NCBI GenBank assembly: GCA_002293065.1
Contig: DBCN01000070.1
Location: forward strand, 955 to 6,590
Origin: Opitutia bacterium UBA957
GTDB taxonomy: Bacteria; Verrucomicrobiota; Verrucomicrobiia; Opitutales; UBA953
DNA: 5,636 nt
Direction of reading: 5' to 3'
Position 1 is the first letter of the stretch. Each line of letters opens with the position of its first letter. The notes under the pieces are model-generated. The model did no database searches, was not told the origin of the DNA, and saw only the letters and a program-made list of their open reading frames with translations. A program made the translations under genes and the position numbers. Below, in pieces: positions 1 through 4,839 of this stretch.

Positions 1-1364
1 TTGGTCACGATCACGAGGACCTGGCCGGGCTGGCAGAGGCCTTCGTTGCGGAGGCGGACCAAGGCGGCGGTGATGTTCTCGTCCGCCTTTGGGCTGAAGG
101 GCATCTGAAAGGACGAGACGCCCCAGAGGAGGGACATCTTCCGATGGACGGCTTCCTCTTCCATGAAAGCGTAGATGGGCGAACCCACGGCACGGAGGGA
201 CGAGAGCGTGCGCGGGACGTCGCCATTGCGCGTGAACGCGATGATCCCGGCGTTGCCGAGGTCCTGCGCCAAACTGGCCGCGGCGCGGAGAAGTTTGATC
301 TTCGGGGTCTCGTTCGGTTGTTCCGCGGAGAGCACGACCGGGAGTTCGCGTTCGGTCGTGGAGGCGATGCGGGACATCACCTCGACGCAACGGATGGGGT
401 GCTTGCCCGTGGTGGTTTCGCCCGAAAGCATGACCGAGTCGGCCAGTTCCAGGACGGCATTGGAGACGTCGGTCACCTCGGCGCGGGTCGGCACCGGGTT
501 CTGGATCATCGACTCCAACATGTGCGTCGCGACGATGACCGGCTTGCGGGCGGCGATGGCCATGGCGACGGCCTTGCGCTGGATGAGCGGCAGGGTCTCG
601 TAGGGGATTTCGATGCCAAGGTCACCGCGGGCCACCATGAGGGCGTCGGTGGCGCGGAGAATGTCGCCGAGGTGTTCGATGGCCGACTGGTCCTCGATCT
701 TCGCGATGATGTGGGCCTTGGAATGATGTTCGAGCAGCAGGGCGCGGAGCGCGTCGACGTCGGCTGCCTCGCGCACGAAGGACAATGCGTAGAAGTCGAC
801 CCCGACCTCGCAACCGACGGCCACGTCGGCGCGGTCCTTGTCGGTGAGGGCAGGGAGGTCGACCTTGACGCCGGGAAGGTTGATGTGGCGGCGGCTACCG
901 AGCGGGCCAGGCTGTTCCACTTTACAGCGGAGGCGGTCGGCCTTCTGTTCGAGCACGCGCAGCTGGATGAGTCCGTTGTCGACGAGGACGATGCCGCCCA
1001 CCGGCACCGCGTTGATCATCTTGGGGTAATTCGTCGGGATGATGAGGATATCCCCGTCGGACTTAGGGTCGGTGGAGCCAGTGACGTCCACGAGTTGGCC
1101 GGTGGTCAATTGGGTCGGTTCGGTCCGGGCGCCGGTCCGGATTTCGGGACCTTTGATGTCCATCATCACGGCCAATTCCTTGCCGACCTTTTGGCTGACT
1201 TTACGCACCCGCGCGACGGTGGCCCGGACCCAGGCGTGGTCGGCGTGAGCCATATTCAGGCGGACCACATCGGCTCCGGCCTTGATAATCGCCTCTAAAT
1301 TGGCCTCGGACTCGGTGGCCGGACCAATCGTAAACGTGATGCGGGTGTGGCGGAAGGACTTCAC
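1..1364 (-). CDS. pyk: Pyruvate kinase, C-terminus cut by window edge
   Basis: Pyruvate kinase transfers phosphate from phosphoenolpyruvate to ADP, the last step of glycolysis, in the cytoplasm. The minus frame from a GTG at 1364 gives 454 codons without a stop; usual length is about 470-480, so roughly 20 residues lie beyond base 1. Visible motifs in order: TIGPATES (12-19), RLNMAHA (35-41), MDIKGPEIRTG (68-78), the B-domain VDNGLIQL (128-135), INLPG (161-165), GVDFYALSFVR (188-198), AKIED with the catalytic Lys222 (221-225), VARGDLGIE (244-252), ATHMLESM with Thr280 (279-286), PTRAEVTDVSNAV (292-304) and LSGETTTG (313-320), then the C-terminal regulatory domain. GTG is chosen because no ATG or TTG occurs between it and the in-frame stop near 1392, and because it sits just before the conserved start of the family. 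No Shine-Dalgarno is visible. Oddities: the usual NFSHG is NMAHA, and LDTKGPE is MDIKGPE. Glu74, the residue typical of potassium-dependent enzymes, is kept. Confidence 0.96.
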   Translation of the reverse strand, partial: MKSFRHTRITFTIGPATESEANLEAIIKAGADVVRLNMAHADHAWVRATVARVRKVSQKVGKELAVMMDIKGPEIRTGARTEPTQLTTGQLVDVTGSTDPKSDGDILIIPTNYPKMINAVPVGGIVLVDNGLIQLRVLEQKADRLRCKVEQPGPLGSRRHINLPGVKVDLPALTDKDRADVAVGCEVGVDFYALSFVREAADVDALRALLLEHHSKAHIIAKIEDQSAIEHLGDILRATDALMVARGDLGIEIPYETLPLIQRKAVAMAIAARKPVIVATHMLESMIQNPVPTRAEVTDVSNAVLELADSVMLSGETTTGKHPIRCVEVMSRIASTTERELPVVLSAEQPNETPKIKLLRAAASLAQDLGNAGIIAFTRNGDVPRTLSSLRAVGSPIYAFMEEEAVHRKMSLLWGVSSFQMPFSPKADENITAALVRLRNEGLCQPGQVLVIVT

Positions 1365-1382
1365 GGCTAAATGACTAGATAT

Positions 1383-1433
1383 GATTGTTAACTAGGCAAG
1401 GGAAAGCGGGACGCGTGCCAGATTTTAACAATC
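1383..1433 (-). promoter_or_regulatory. Inverted repeat in the trmB-pyk gap (possible pyk leader stem or operator)
   Basis: A perfect 9-bp inverted repeat, GATTGTTAA at 1383-1391 and TTAACAATC at 1425-1433, is separated by 33 bp. Inside it a second, shorter pair (GGCA 1395-1398 with TGCC 1416-1419) could extend the fold. It lies 19-69 bp upstream of the pyk GTG, in an AT-richer stretch, so it could be a stem in the pyk leader RNA, a split operator, or chance. No T-run follows on either strand, so it is not a clear terminator for trmB. I could not identify a convincing -35/-10 pair for pyk. Confidence 0.35.
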
Positions 1434-1459
1434 CCCCGATGGGGCAAAGATTGACCTAA

Positions 1460-2068
1460 TTAAGGCAAGCGGACCGCGAGCAGATCTCGCTTCGCCTTCA
1501 TCATGTCCTCGAAGAACGTCGTCCGCTCAAAGGGCCACGGGGTTCCTTCGACGAGCTGCCAACGGGGATGCGCCGCGAGGTGTTCGCGCGTCCAGTCGTG
1601 GTAGGCTTCCGAGTCGGTGCGGAAATGCAACGTGGCGCCGGCGACGGCATGGTCCGCGAGGCGATCGAGGTTCGCCGCGTTGATGAAACGGTTTTTCTGG
1701 TGCCGCTTCTTCGGCCAAGGATCCGGATAAAGGATGAAGATCTTGGCGAGTTGCTGCGTCGGCCGCAAAGCGTCGAGGAACTCGGTCGCTTCGGCCTTCA
1801 GGAAGACCACGTTCGTAAGCTTGGCCAGGGCCTGCTTGCGTTGCGAGCGCTCGACGCGGTGGGTGACGAGGTCGATGCCCACGCAGAATTCCGTCGGATG
1901 GGCCGCCCCGTAAGCGGCGAGCCAATGTCCATGGCCGCAGCCCAACTCGAACGTGATCGCCGTCTGGTTCGCCAAGGCGGTCTGCAACGTCAGGCGTAAA
2001 CGGTCGACGCTCCCTTCTCGGCGAGCCTCCGCCCAATCCTTACCCATGACTTTGGTCTGTTCCGGCAT
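1460..2068 (-). CDS. trmB: tRNA (guanine-N7-)-methyltransferase TrmB
   Basis: TrmB uses S-adenosylmethionine to methylate N7 of guanine 46 in the tRNA variable loop. The 202-residue protein is a single Rossmann-type methyltransferase domain. The SAM motif I is FELGCGHGHW (40-49), and the motif II acidic region is VGIDL (63-67). The family signature YPDPWPKKRHQKNRF spans 114-128, followed by FRTDSEAY (149-156) and a C-terminal TTFFEDMM (183-190), equivalent to the T-x-FE element that helps bind substrate. The length is normal for the family (about 200-240). I chose the ATG at 2068: the open frame extends to a TTG at 2104, but those residues would be a proline run translated from a C-rich repeat. 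A further ATG at 2047 is possible. The ribosome site is weak (AAGG almost touching the ATG). pyk follows on the same strand after 95 bp, so co-transcription is possible but not shown. The leader RNA would be C-rich. Confidence 0.93.
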   Translation of the reverse strand: MPEQTKVMGKDWAEARREGSVDRLRLTLQTALANQTAITFELGCGHGHWLAAYGAAHPTEFCVGIDLVTHRVERSQRKQALAKLTNVVFLKAEATEFLDALRPTQQLAKIFILYPDPWPKKRHQKNRFINAANLDRLADHAVAGATLHFRTDSEAYHDWTREHLAAHPRWQLVEGTPWPFERTTFFEDMMKAKRDLLAVRLP

Positions 2069-2117
2069 CGCCTTGGTTAAGGAGCGGAAGGGAGGGGGAG
2101 GCAAGGTATTGAAAGGA

Positions 2118-2194
2118 GGGGATAGGGGATAGGGGATGGGGAAGCGAATGGGGGAAGCGGATGGGGGATAGGTGAAGGGGGATGGGGGATTGGG
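2118..2194 (+). repeat. G-run array, quadruplex-prone, between divergent trmB and the 147-aa gene
   Basis: Nine runs of three to five G occur on the plus strand: 2118-2121, 2125-2128, 2132-2135, 2138-2141, 2150-2154, 2163-2167, 2177-2181, 2184-2188 and 2192-2194. The first four are G4 runs with loops ATA, ATA and AT, a textbook intramolecular G-quadruplex pattern. The spacing is imperfectly periodic: a 7-bp unit GGGGATA at the left, then a 13-bp unit GAAGCGRATGGGG twice (2141-2153 and 2154-2166), then looser copies. No protein on either strand explains it. It lies 50-126 bp upstream of the trmB ATG and about 92 bp before the next gene. The trmB leader would therefore be C-rich, with the G-rich strand as template. 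Confidence 0.85.
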
Positions 2195-2204
2195 ATTAAT
2201 AATG

Positions 2205-2270
2205 AGGCCGCCCCCGCCCTCGGCCTGGGGCGTTGCGAATAACTCCGGCTTCCCAAGCGGGTGGGCTTGG
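2205..2270 (+). other. Two short hairpins upstream of the 147-aa gene
   Basis: Two 6-bp perfect stems precede the gene at 2287. AGGCCG (2205-2210) pairs with CGGCCT (2221-2226) around a 10-nt C-rich loop. CCAAGC (2253-2258) pairs with GCTTGG (2265-2270) around GGGTGG. The second ends 16 nt before the ATG, just upstream of the AGGGG that is the only candidate ribosome site. They may be leader structure or simply a product of high GC; neither has a T-tail. An AT-rich patch at 2195-2203 (ATTAATAAT) is a possible -10 region, without a convincing -35. Confidence 0.25.
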
Positions 2271-2286
2271 TCTCTGTTAGGGGCCT

Positions 2287-2730
2287 ATGGCCAAGGTAGA
2301 CATCGAACTCGTGCAGAAAGTCCTGAAGGAAAACGGCGTGGATGTCCGTTTGGCCGCTGCCATCCTCAACCAAATCCGCGAAGCGGCGGCGGAGGATGTC
2401 GTCGAGCGCGAGAAGCCGGCGAAGAAACAGCACCTCGTCTTGGTCAGCGAACCCGAGGAGGGCCTTCCCAAGGACCTCGTGGGGTGGGTCGTCCAAATCC
2501 TCGAGGACGACGATCCGCGCGAGGTCGCCGAAAAGATCGCCGAAACGGCTTCCGCTTTCAATAACACTCCCAAAGGCGAGCGCGTGCCCGTGACTTCTTT
2601 TGGCGATGCGTGCCAGAGCTTACCGCCGAAACTCCTGAAGGAGAAGAATGTTTGGGTGAAGACGCGCGAACCGGTGCGTATCTTCGCGGTGAAGAATTCA
2701 CTCGGTCGTCGGCGCGCCCGCGGCGAGTGA
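2287..2730 (+). CDS. Conserved-looking hypothetical protein, 147 aa
   Basis: I do not recognise this family. The start ATG at 2287 follows AGGGG with a 3-nt spacer, a weak, close ribosome site. The protein is soluble: there is no signal peptide or membrane segment. Residues 4-37 look helical (DIELVQKVLKENG, then AAAILNQIREAAAEDV) and could be a small helical bundle. A charged linker (EREKPAKK, 40-47) leads to a likely strand (HLVLVSEP). A second helical stretch, GWVVQILEDDDPREVAEKIA, has an acidic cluster and ends near FNNTPKGERVPV. The C-terminal part (KNVWVKTREPVRIFAVKNS) looks beta-rich and ends in a basic tail, GRRRARGE. Codon use matches the neighbours (G/C in third positions), arguing for a real resident gene. 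It diverges from trmB across the G-run array and precedes the desaturase by 157 bp with hairpins between, so it is probably its own transcription unit. Its function cannot be inferred from what is visible. Confidence 0.8.
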   Translation: MAKVDIELVQKVLKENGVDVRLAAAILNQIREAAAEDVVEREKPAKKQHLVLVSEPEEGLPKDLVGWVVQILEDDDPREVAEKIAETASAFNNTPKGERVPVTSFGDACQSLPPKLLKEKNVWVKTREPVRIFAVKNSLGRRRARGE

Positions 2731-2747
2731 TTCTTAAGTCCGCTTGC

Positions 2748-2791
2748 TAATGCGGAGCATTACGAGAAAAACGCATTTTTTGATGCGTTTT
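2748..2791 (+). terminator. Tandem hairpins after the 147-aa gene, candidate terminator
   Basis: Eighteen bases after the stop codon, TAATGC (2748-2753) pairs perfectly with GCATTA (2757-2762) around a GGA triloop. A stronger 9-bp stem follows: AAAACGCAT (2768-2776) with ATGCGTTTT (2783-2791), loop TTTTTG. The stem has A-run and T-run outer ends, so the last four bases of the 3' arm are T on the plus strand and, by symmetry, on the minus strand too. This resembles a short, bidirectional intrinsic terminator, but the GC core is only about five pairs and the T-run is only four, so it may be weak or act otherwise. Confidence 0.45.
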
Positions 2792-2813
2792 CGGGAGGGC
2801 GCCGTTGTTAGGT

Positions 2814-2846
2814 AATCGAAAGAGCCGTTTTTCCACGGCCTCGATT
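2814..2846 (+). promoter_or_regulatory. Bipartite stem-loop in the desaturase upstream region
   Basis: AATCGA (2814-2819) pairs with TCGATT (2841-2846) and GCCGT (2824-2828) pairs with ACGGC (2835-2839), loop TTTTCC. Only AAGA on one side and a single C on the other are left unpaired between the two helices. This gives an 11-bp interrupted stem ending 41 nt before the desaturase ATG. It is not followed by T residues. It could be part of the desaturase mRNA leader, an operator, or a second transcription-end hairpin for the upstream gene. The role is inference; only the complementarity is seen. Confidence 0.4.
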
Positions 2847-2887
2847 CGTCTCGCCACTCCCGATTCCGCTCCGCAATCTCGGCTGGT

Positions 2888-4075
2888 ATGAAGTTTAGGA
2901 ATTTCCCGATCTACCGCATCGAATGGATCACCTCCATTTTCTTGATTGGTACGGCCTTGTTGTCGCTGACCGTGGTGCCTTGGTTCCTTTGGAACCAGTA
3001 TCATCTGGCCGCGGGTGATCCGGGCAAGGTGCAGGGGTGGCCCTTCATCTGGGCGATGTTCGTTTTCTACTACTACGCCACCGGTTTCGGCATCACCTTG
3101 GGCTACCACCGCCTCTTCTCCCACCTCTCCTTCAAGGCCAAGTGGCCCGTGAAGCTGTTCGTCCTCCTCTTCGGCGCCGCGTCCTTCGAGAACTCCGCCC
3201 TGGATTGGTCCGCCGACCACCGCATCCACCACAAGCATGTCGATGAAGACGAGGACCCGTACGACATCTCGAAGGGCTTCTTTTACGCCCATATCGGTTG
3301 GTTGCTCTTCCGTCTGAAGCCAAAGCCCCCCGTCACCAACGTGAAGGACCTTGAAGCCGACCCCCTCGTGATGTGGCAGCACCGCTATGTGCAGTGGATT
3401 GGTTTCGCCGTTGGTTTCGTCACCCCGACCCTGCTGGGTTGGGCTTGGGGTTACTTCAATGGCTACGAATCCCCGTGGATGACCGCCTTGGCCGCCTTCC
3501 TCATCGCCGGCTTGCTCCGCACGGTCGTCGTCCAGCAGGGCACCTTCTGCATCAACTCGCTCTGCCACATGATCGGCCGCCGCCCGTATTCGACCGACCA
3601 TAGCGCCCGTGACAGCGGCGTCGTCGCGCTGCTGACCTTCGGCGAAGGTTACCATAACTATCACCACGAGTTCCAGCACGACTACCGCAACGGCGTGAAG
3701 CCCTGGCAGTTCGACCCGACCAAGTGGATCATCTGGACCCTTTCCAAGGTCGGCCTCACCCAGGACCTGCGCCGTGTGCCGGACTCCCGCATCATGGCCG
3801 CCGAACTCAAGGAACAGAGCCGCACCCTCGGTCGCGACATCGACTCCCTCGCCGCCCGCCTCGACGTGCGTACCCGCGAACTCAAGGCCAGGACGATCGC
3901 CGCCGCCCACGAGCTGGCCGCCGAACTGGGCCGTCGCGCGGAAGCCCTCAAGGAAGCCGCTACGACCAAGGCCGAAGTAGCCCAGGAGACGATGGTCGAG
4001 ATGCGCGGCCTGCTCAATCAGGCGGCTTCGCATCTGGAAGCGTTGCGTCGCGCCGGCGCCGGTTCGGCCGCCTGA
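2888..4075 (+). CDS. Membrane fatty acyl desaturase (stearoyl-CoA desaturase type) with helical C-terminal tail
   Basis: This di-iron enzyme should insert a double bond (most likely delta-9) into saturated acyl chains, using oxygen and electrons from a ferredoxin- or cytochrome-type partner, at the cytoplasmic membrane. All three histidine boxes are present: HRLFSH (74-79), HRIHHKH (111-117) and HNYHH (256-260). So is NSLCH (223-227), equivalent to the extra Asn/His metal-site residues of stearoyl-CoA desaturases. Hydrophobic segments lie near 14-34, 51-71, 87-103, 170-190 and 197-215, the usual layout. ADHRIHHKHVDEDEDPYD and GFFYAHIGWLL also match the family closely. The catalytic part ends near residue 295 (FDPTKW at 275-280). 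Residues 300-395 form an Ala/Glu/Arg-rich, probably coiled-coil tail with no membrane segment. Bacterial relatives of this length often carry some helical extension, but this one is long. The ATG at 2888 gives the expected N-terminus, though no Shine-Dalgarno is visible. The gene converges with the phosphatase gene, with 12 bp between stops. Confidence 0.94.
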   Translation: MKFRNFPIYRIEWITSIFLIGTALLSLTVVPWFLWNQYHLAAGDPGKVQGWPFIWAMFVFYYYATGFGITLGYHRLFSHLSFKAKWPVKLFVLLFGAASFENSALDWSADHRIHHKHVDEDEDPYDISKGFFYAHIGWLLFRLKPKPPVTNVKDLEADPLVMWQHRYVQWIGFAVGFVTPTLLGWAWGYFNGYESPWMTALAAFLIAGLLRTVVVQQGTFCINSLCHMIGRRPYSTDHSARDSGVVALLTFGEGYHNYHHEFQHDYRNGVKPWQFDPTKWIIWTLSKVGLTQDLRRVPDSRIMAAELKEQSRTLGRDIDSLAARLDVRTRELKARTIAAAHELAAELGRRAEALKEAATTKAEVAQETMVEMRGLLNQAASHLEALRRAGAGSAA

Positions 4076-4082
4076 GGCCTCC

Positions 4083-4097
4083 GCGGATCAGATCCGC
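4083..4097. terminator. Short hairpin at the convergent desaturase/phosphatase junction
   Basis: GCGGAT (4083-4088) pairs with ATCCGC (4092-4097) around a CAG triloop. It begins 8 bp after the desaturase stop and overlaps the phosphatase stop (4088-4090 on the minus strand), so it sits at the 3' end of both transcripts. There is no T-run on either side, so it is not a canonical intrinsic terminator; it could stabilise 3' ends or block convergent polymerases. With a GC-rich 6-bp stem, chance is possible. Confidence 0.3.
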
Positions 4098-4549
4098 AGC
4101 GTGCGCATCAGCTCGAGGACCTGCTCCTCGATCTGAGGCAGCGCTTGGTCCGGATGGGCGCAGTCGATGTCGTGCACCGACCAATATTCGATCCGGTCCG
4201 CCCATTCGGGGTGAGCCTGGAGCATCATGGCATGGTGCTCGTCTTTCTTCAGGGCGATGGTCCGGTGCGCTCGCTCCAGGTCCTCCCGGCGCAGCTGGGT
4301 GGGCGCCGCTCCGGTCAGCTCCAGGGGGATGCCGAGTTCCCGCAGGCGTCGTTCGGTGTCCCGGGAAAGCAGGGTGGGCTCATCGGCCACCAGGGAGGTC
4401 AGCAACCCGCGGGAAAAGGCCCGCGCCGGGTGGCCCGCCCGGGCCGCGTGCCAGTTGAACAGGGCCTCCGCATGGCGGCTACGGTAGAAATTACCCGTGC
4501 AGATGAACAGGGTGAGGGGGCCGGAATCTGCGCTTGTGCGTCGAGCCAT
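4088..4549 (-). CDS. Low-molecular-weight protein-tyrosine-phosphatase family protein
   Basis: This is a cytoplasmic phosphatase-fold protein of about 153 residues, the normal size for the family (about 140-160). The P-loop near the N-terminus is LFICTGNFYRSRHAEALF (14-31), a CX5RS signature with nucleophile Cys17 and phosphate-binding Arg23. It is followed by FSRGL (45-49), equivalent to the SAG element, and by QLRREDLERAHRTIALKKDEHHAMM (85-109), typical of the family. WSVHDID (123-129) probably supplies the general-acid aspartate, but the usual DPY is missing, so Asp127 or Asp129 is inferred. The CTGNFYRS loop is a variant of the commoner CxGNICRS. Substrate could be phosphotyrosine or another phosphorylated or arsenylated compound; sequence alone does not decide. 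Start: ATG at 4549; an in-frame GTG at 4564 would add five residues. GGGGTGA lies upstream of the ATG at a long spacing. The gene diverges from the small lipoprotein gene and converges on the desaturase. Confidence 0.88.
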   Translation of the reverse strand: MARRTSADSGPLTLFICTGNFYRSRHAEALFNWHAARAGHPARAFSRGLLTSLVADEPTLLSRDTERRLRELGIPLELTGAAPTQLRREDLERAHRTIALKKDEHHAMMLQAHPEWADRIEYWSVHDIDCAHPDQALPQIEEQVLELMRTLRI

Positions 4550-4561
4550 GCGAGGTAGAGT
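4534..4561 (+). promoter_or_regulatory. Possible sigma-70 type promoter for the small lipoprotein
   Basis: TTGTGC (4534-4539) and TAGAGT (4556-4561) are spaced by 16 bp and lie 24 bp before the lipoprotein ATG. Each differs from the sigma-70 consensus at two positions. Because the divergent start codons are only 36 bp apart, this promoter would overlap the first codons of the phosphatase gene. It is a pattern match only, in a taxon whose promoter consensus is unknown to me. Confidence 0.25.
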
Positions 4562-4585
4562 CACCCCTAACCTAACCTCACTGCC

Positions 4586-4825
4586 ATGGTACGCAATCTG
4601 TTCGTTCTCTCCCTCCTTTCCGCCGTCCTCGTTGGTTGCATGGGTCCTGAAAAGGGCCCGTCCCCGGTCACCGATGGCGCCGGCGACGCCAACCTCGTCC
4701 CGGCCGCCGGCCTGACCCCCGTGGTCGCTCCGGTCGTCGAGCCCGTCGCTCCGGCCCCGGCCGCGAAGAAGGCCCCGACGAAGTCGAAGGGCAAGCTGCC
4801 CCTCAACAGCAACAGCAGCAAGTAA
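4586..4825 (+). CDS. Small predicted lipoprotein, Pro/Ala-rich, 79 aa
   Basis: The N-terminus is a lipoprotein signal peptide: MVRN, a hydrophobic stretch LFVLSLLSAVLV, and a lipobox LVGC with Cys18 as the lipidated residue. The mature protein is about 62 residues, starting CMGPEKGPSP. Position +2 is Met, not Asp, so by the E. coli rule it would go to the outer membrane (inference; the rule varies between phyla). The middle is low-complexity Val/Pro/Ala (VVAPVVEPVAPAPAA, 46-60) and the end is basic and Ser/Asn-rich (KKAPTKSKGK, then LNSNSSK), a likely extended, unstructured chain. I recognise no domain. The strand choice is supported by the lipobox; the opposite frame gives no such feature. 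No Shine-Dalgarno is visible. The gene is expressed away from the phosphatase gene and runs into the epimerase gene, 10 bp between stops. Function is unknown; an envelope role is inferred from the signal only. Confidence 0.8.
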   Translation: MVRNLFVLSLLSAVLVGCMGPEKGPSPVTDGAGDANLVPAAGLTPVVAPVVEPVAPAPAAKKAPTKSKGKLPLNSNSSK

Positions 4826-4839
4826 GCCGCGAGGCTTAC
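4822..4839. terminator. Perfect GNRA-loop hairpin spanning both convergent stop codons
   Basis: GTAAGCC (4822-4828) pairs perfectly with GGCTTAC (4833-4839) around a GCGA tetraloop, a stable GNRA type on the plus-strand RNA. One arm holds the TAA stop of the lipoprotein (4823-4825) and the other holds, in reverse, the TAA stop of the epimerase (4836-4838). Both transcripts would end with this stem. No T-run follows on either strand, so it is not a standard intrinsic terminator, but it is well placed as a bidirectional 3'-end structure. Confidence 0.5.

Noticed and set aside
144..1298. Open frame of 384 codons on the plus strand opposite pyk
   Set aside because: It is antisense to a pyruvate kinase with every main motif. 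The predicted product is Gly/Asp/His/Arg-rich without recognisable motifs, as expected from the mirror of a GC-biased gene.
1365..1459. Intrinsic terminator between trmB and pyk
   Set aside because: The inverted repeat has a 33-bp spacing and no T-run on the minus strand.
2069..2104. TTG start for trmB at 2104
   Set aside because: The extra residues (a proline run) come from the C-rich repeat edge, and TrmB needs no such extension. The ATG at 2068 gives a normal family length.
2118..2194. CRISPR array
   Set aside because: The repeat units are 7-13 bp with no unique spacers, and no cas genes are near.
2077..2496. Minus-strand frame of 139 codons covering the G-run array, with repeated Pro-Ile-Pro-His/Tyr residues
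   Set aside because: The repeated peptide is only a translation of the GGGGATA-type repeat, and the rest is antisense to the 147-aa gene.
2747..4033. Open frame of 428 codons on the minus strand opposite the desaturase (longer than the desaturase itself)
   Set aside because: The desaturase frame has three histidine boxes and membrane segments. The antisense product is a low-complexity Gly/Glu/Val/His-rich chain, so a shadow of third-position bias is the better explanation.
3724..4458. Plus-strand frame of 244 codons spanning the desaturase end and the phosphatase gene
   Set aside because: It crosses two well-supported genes on different strands and encodes Pro/Arg/Gly-rich sequence without motifs.
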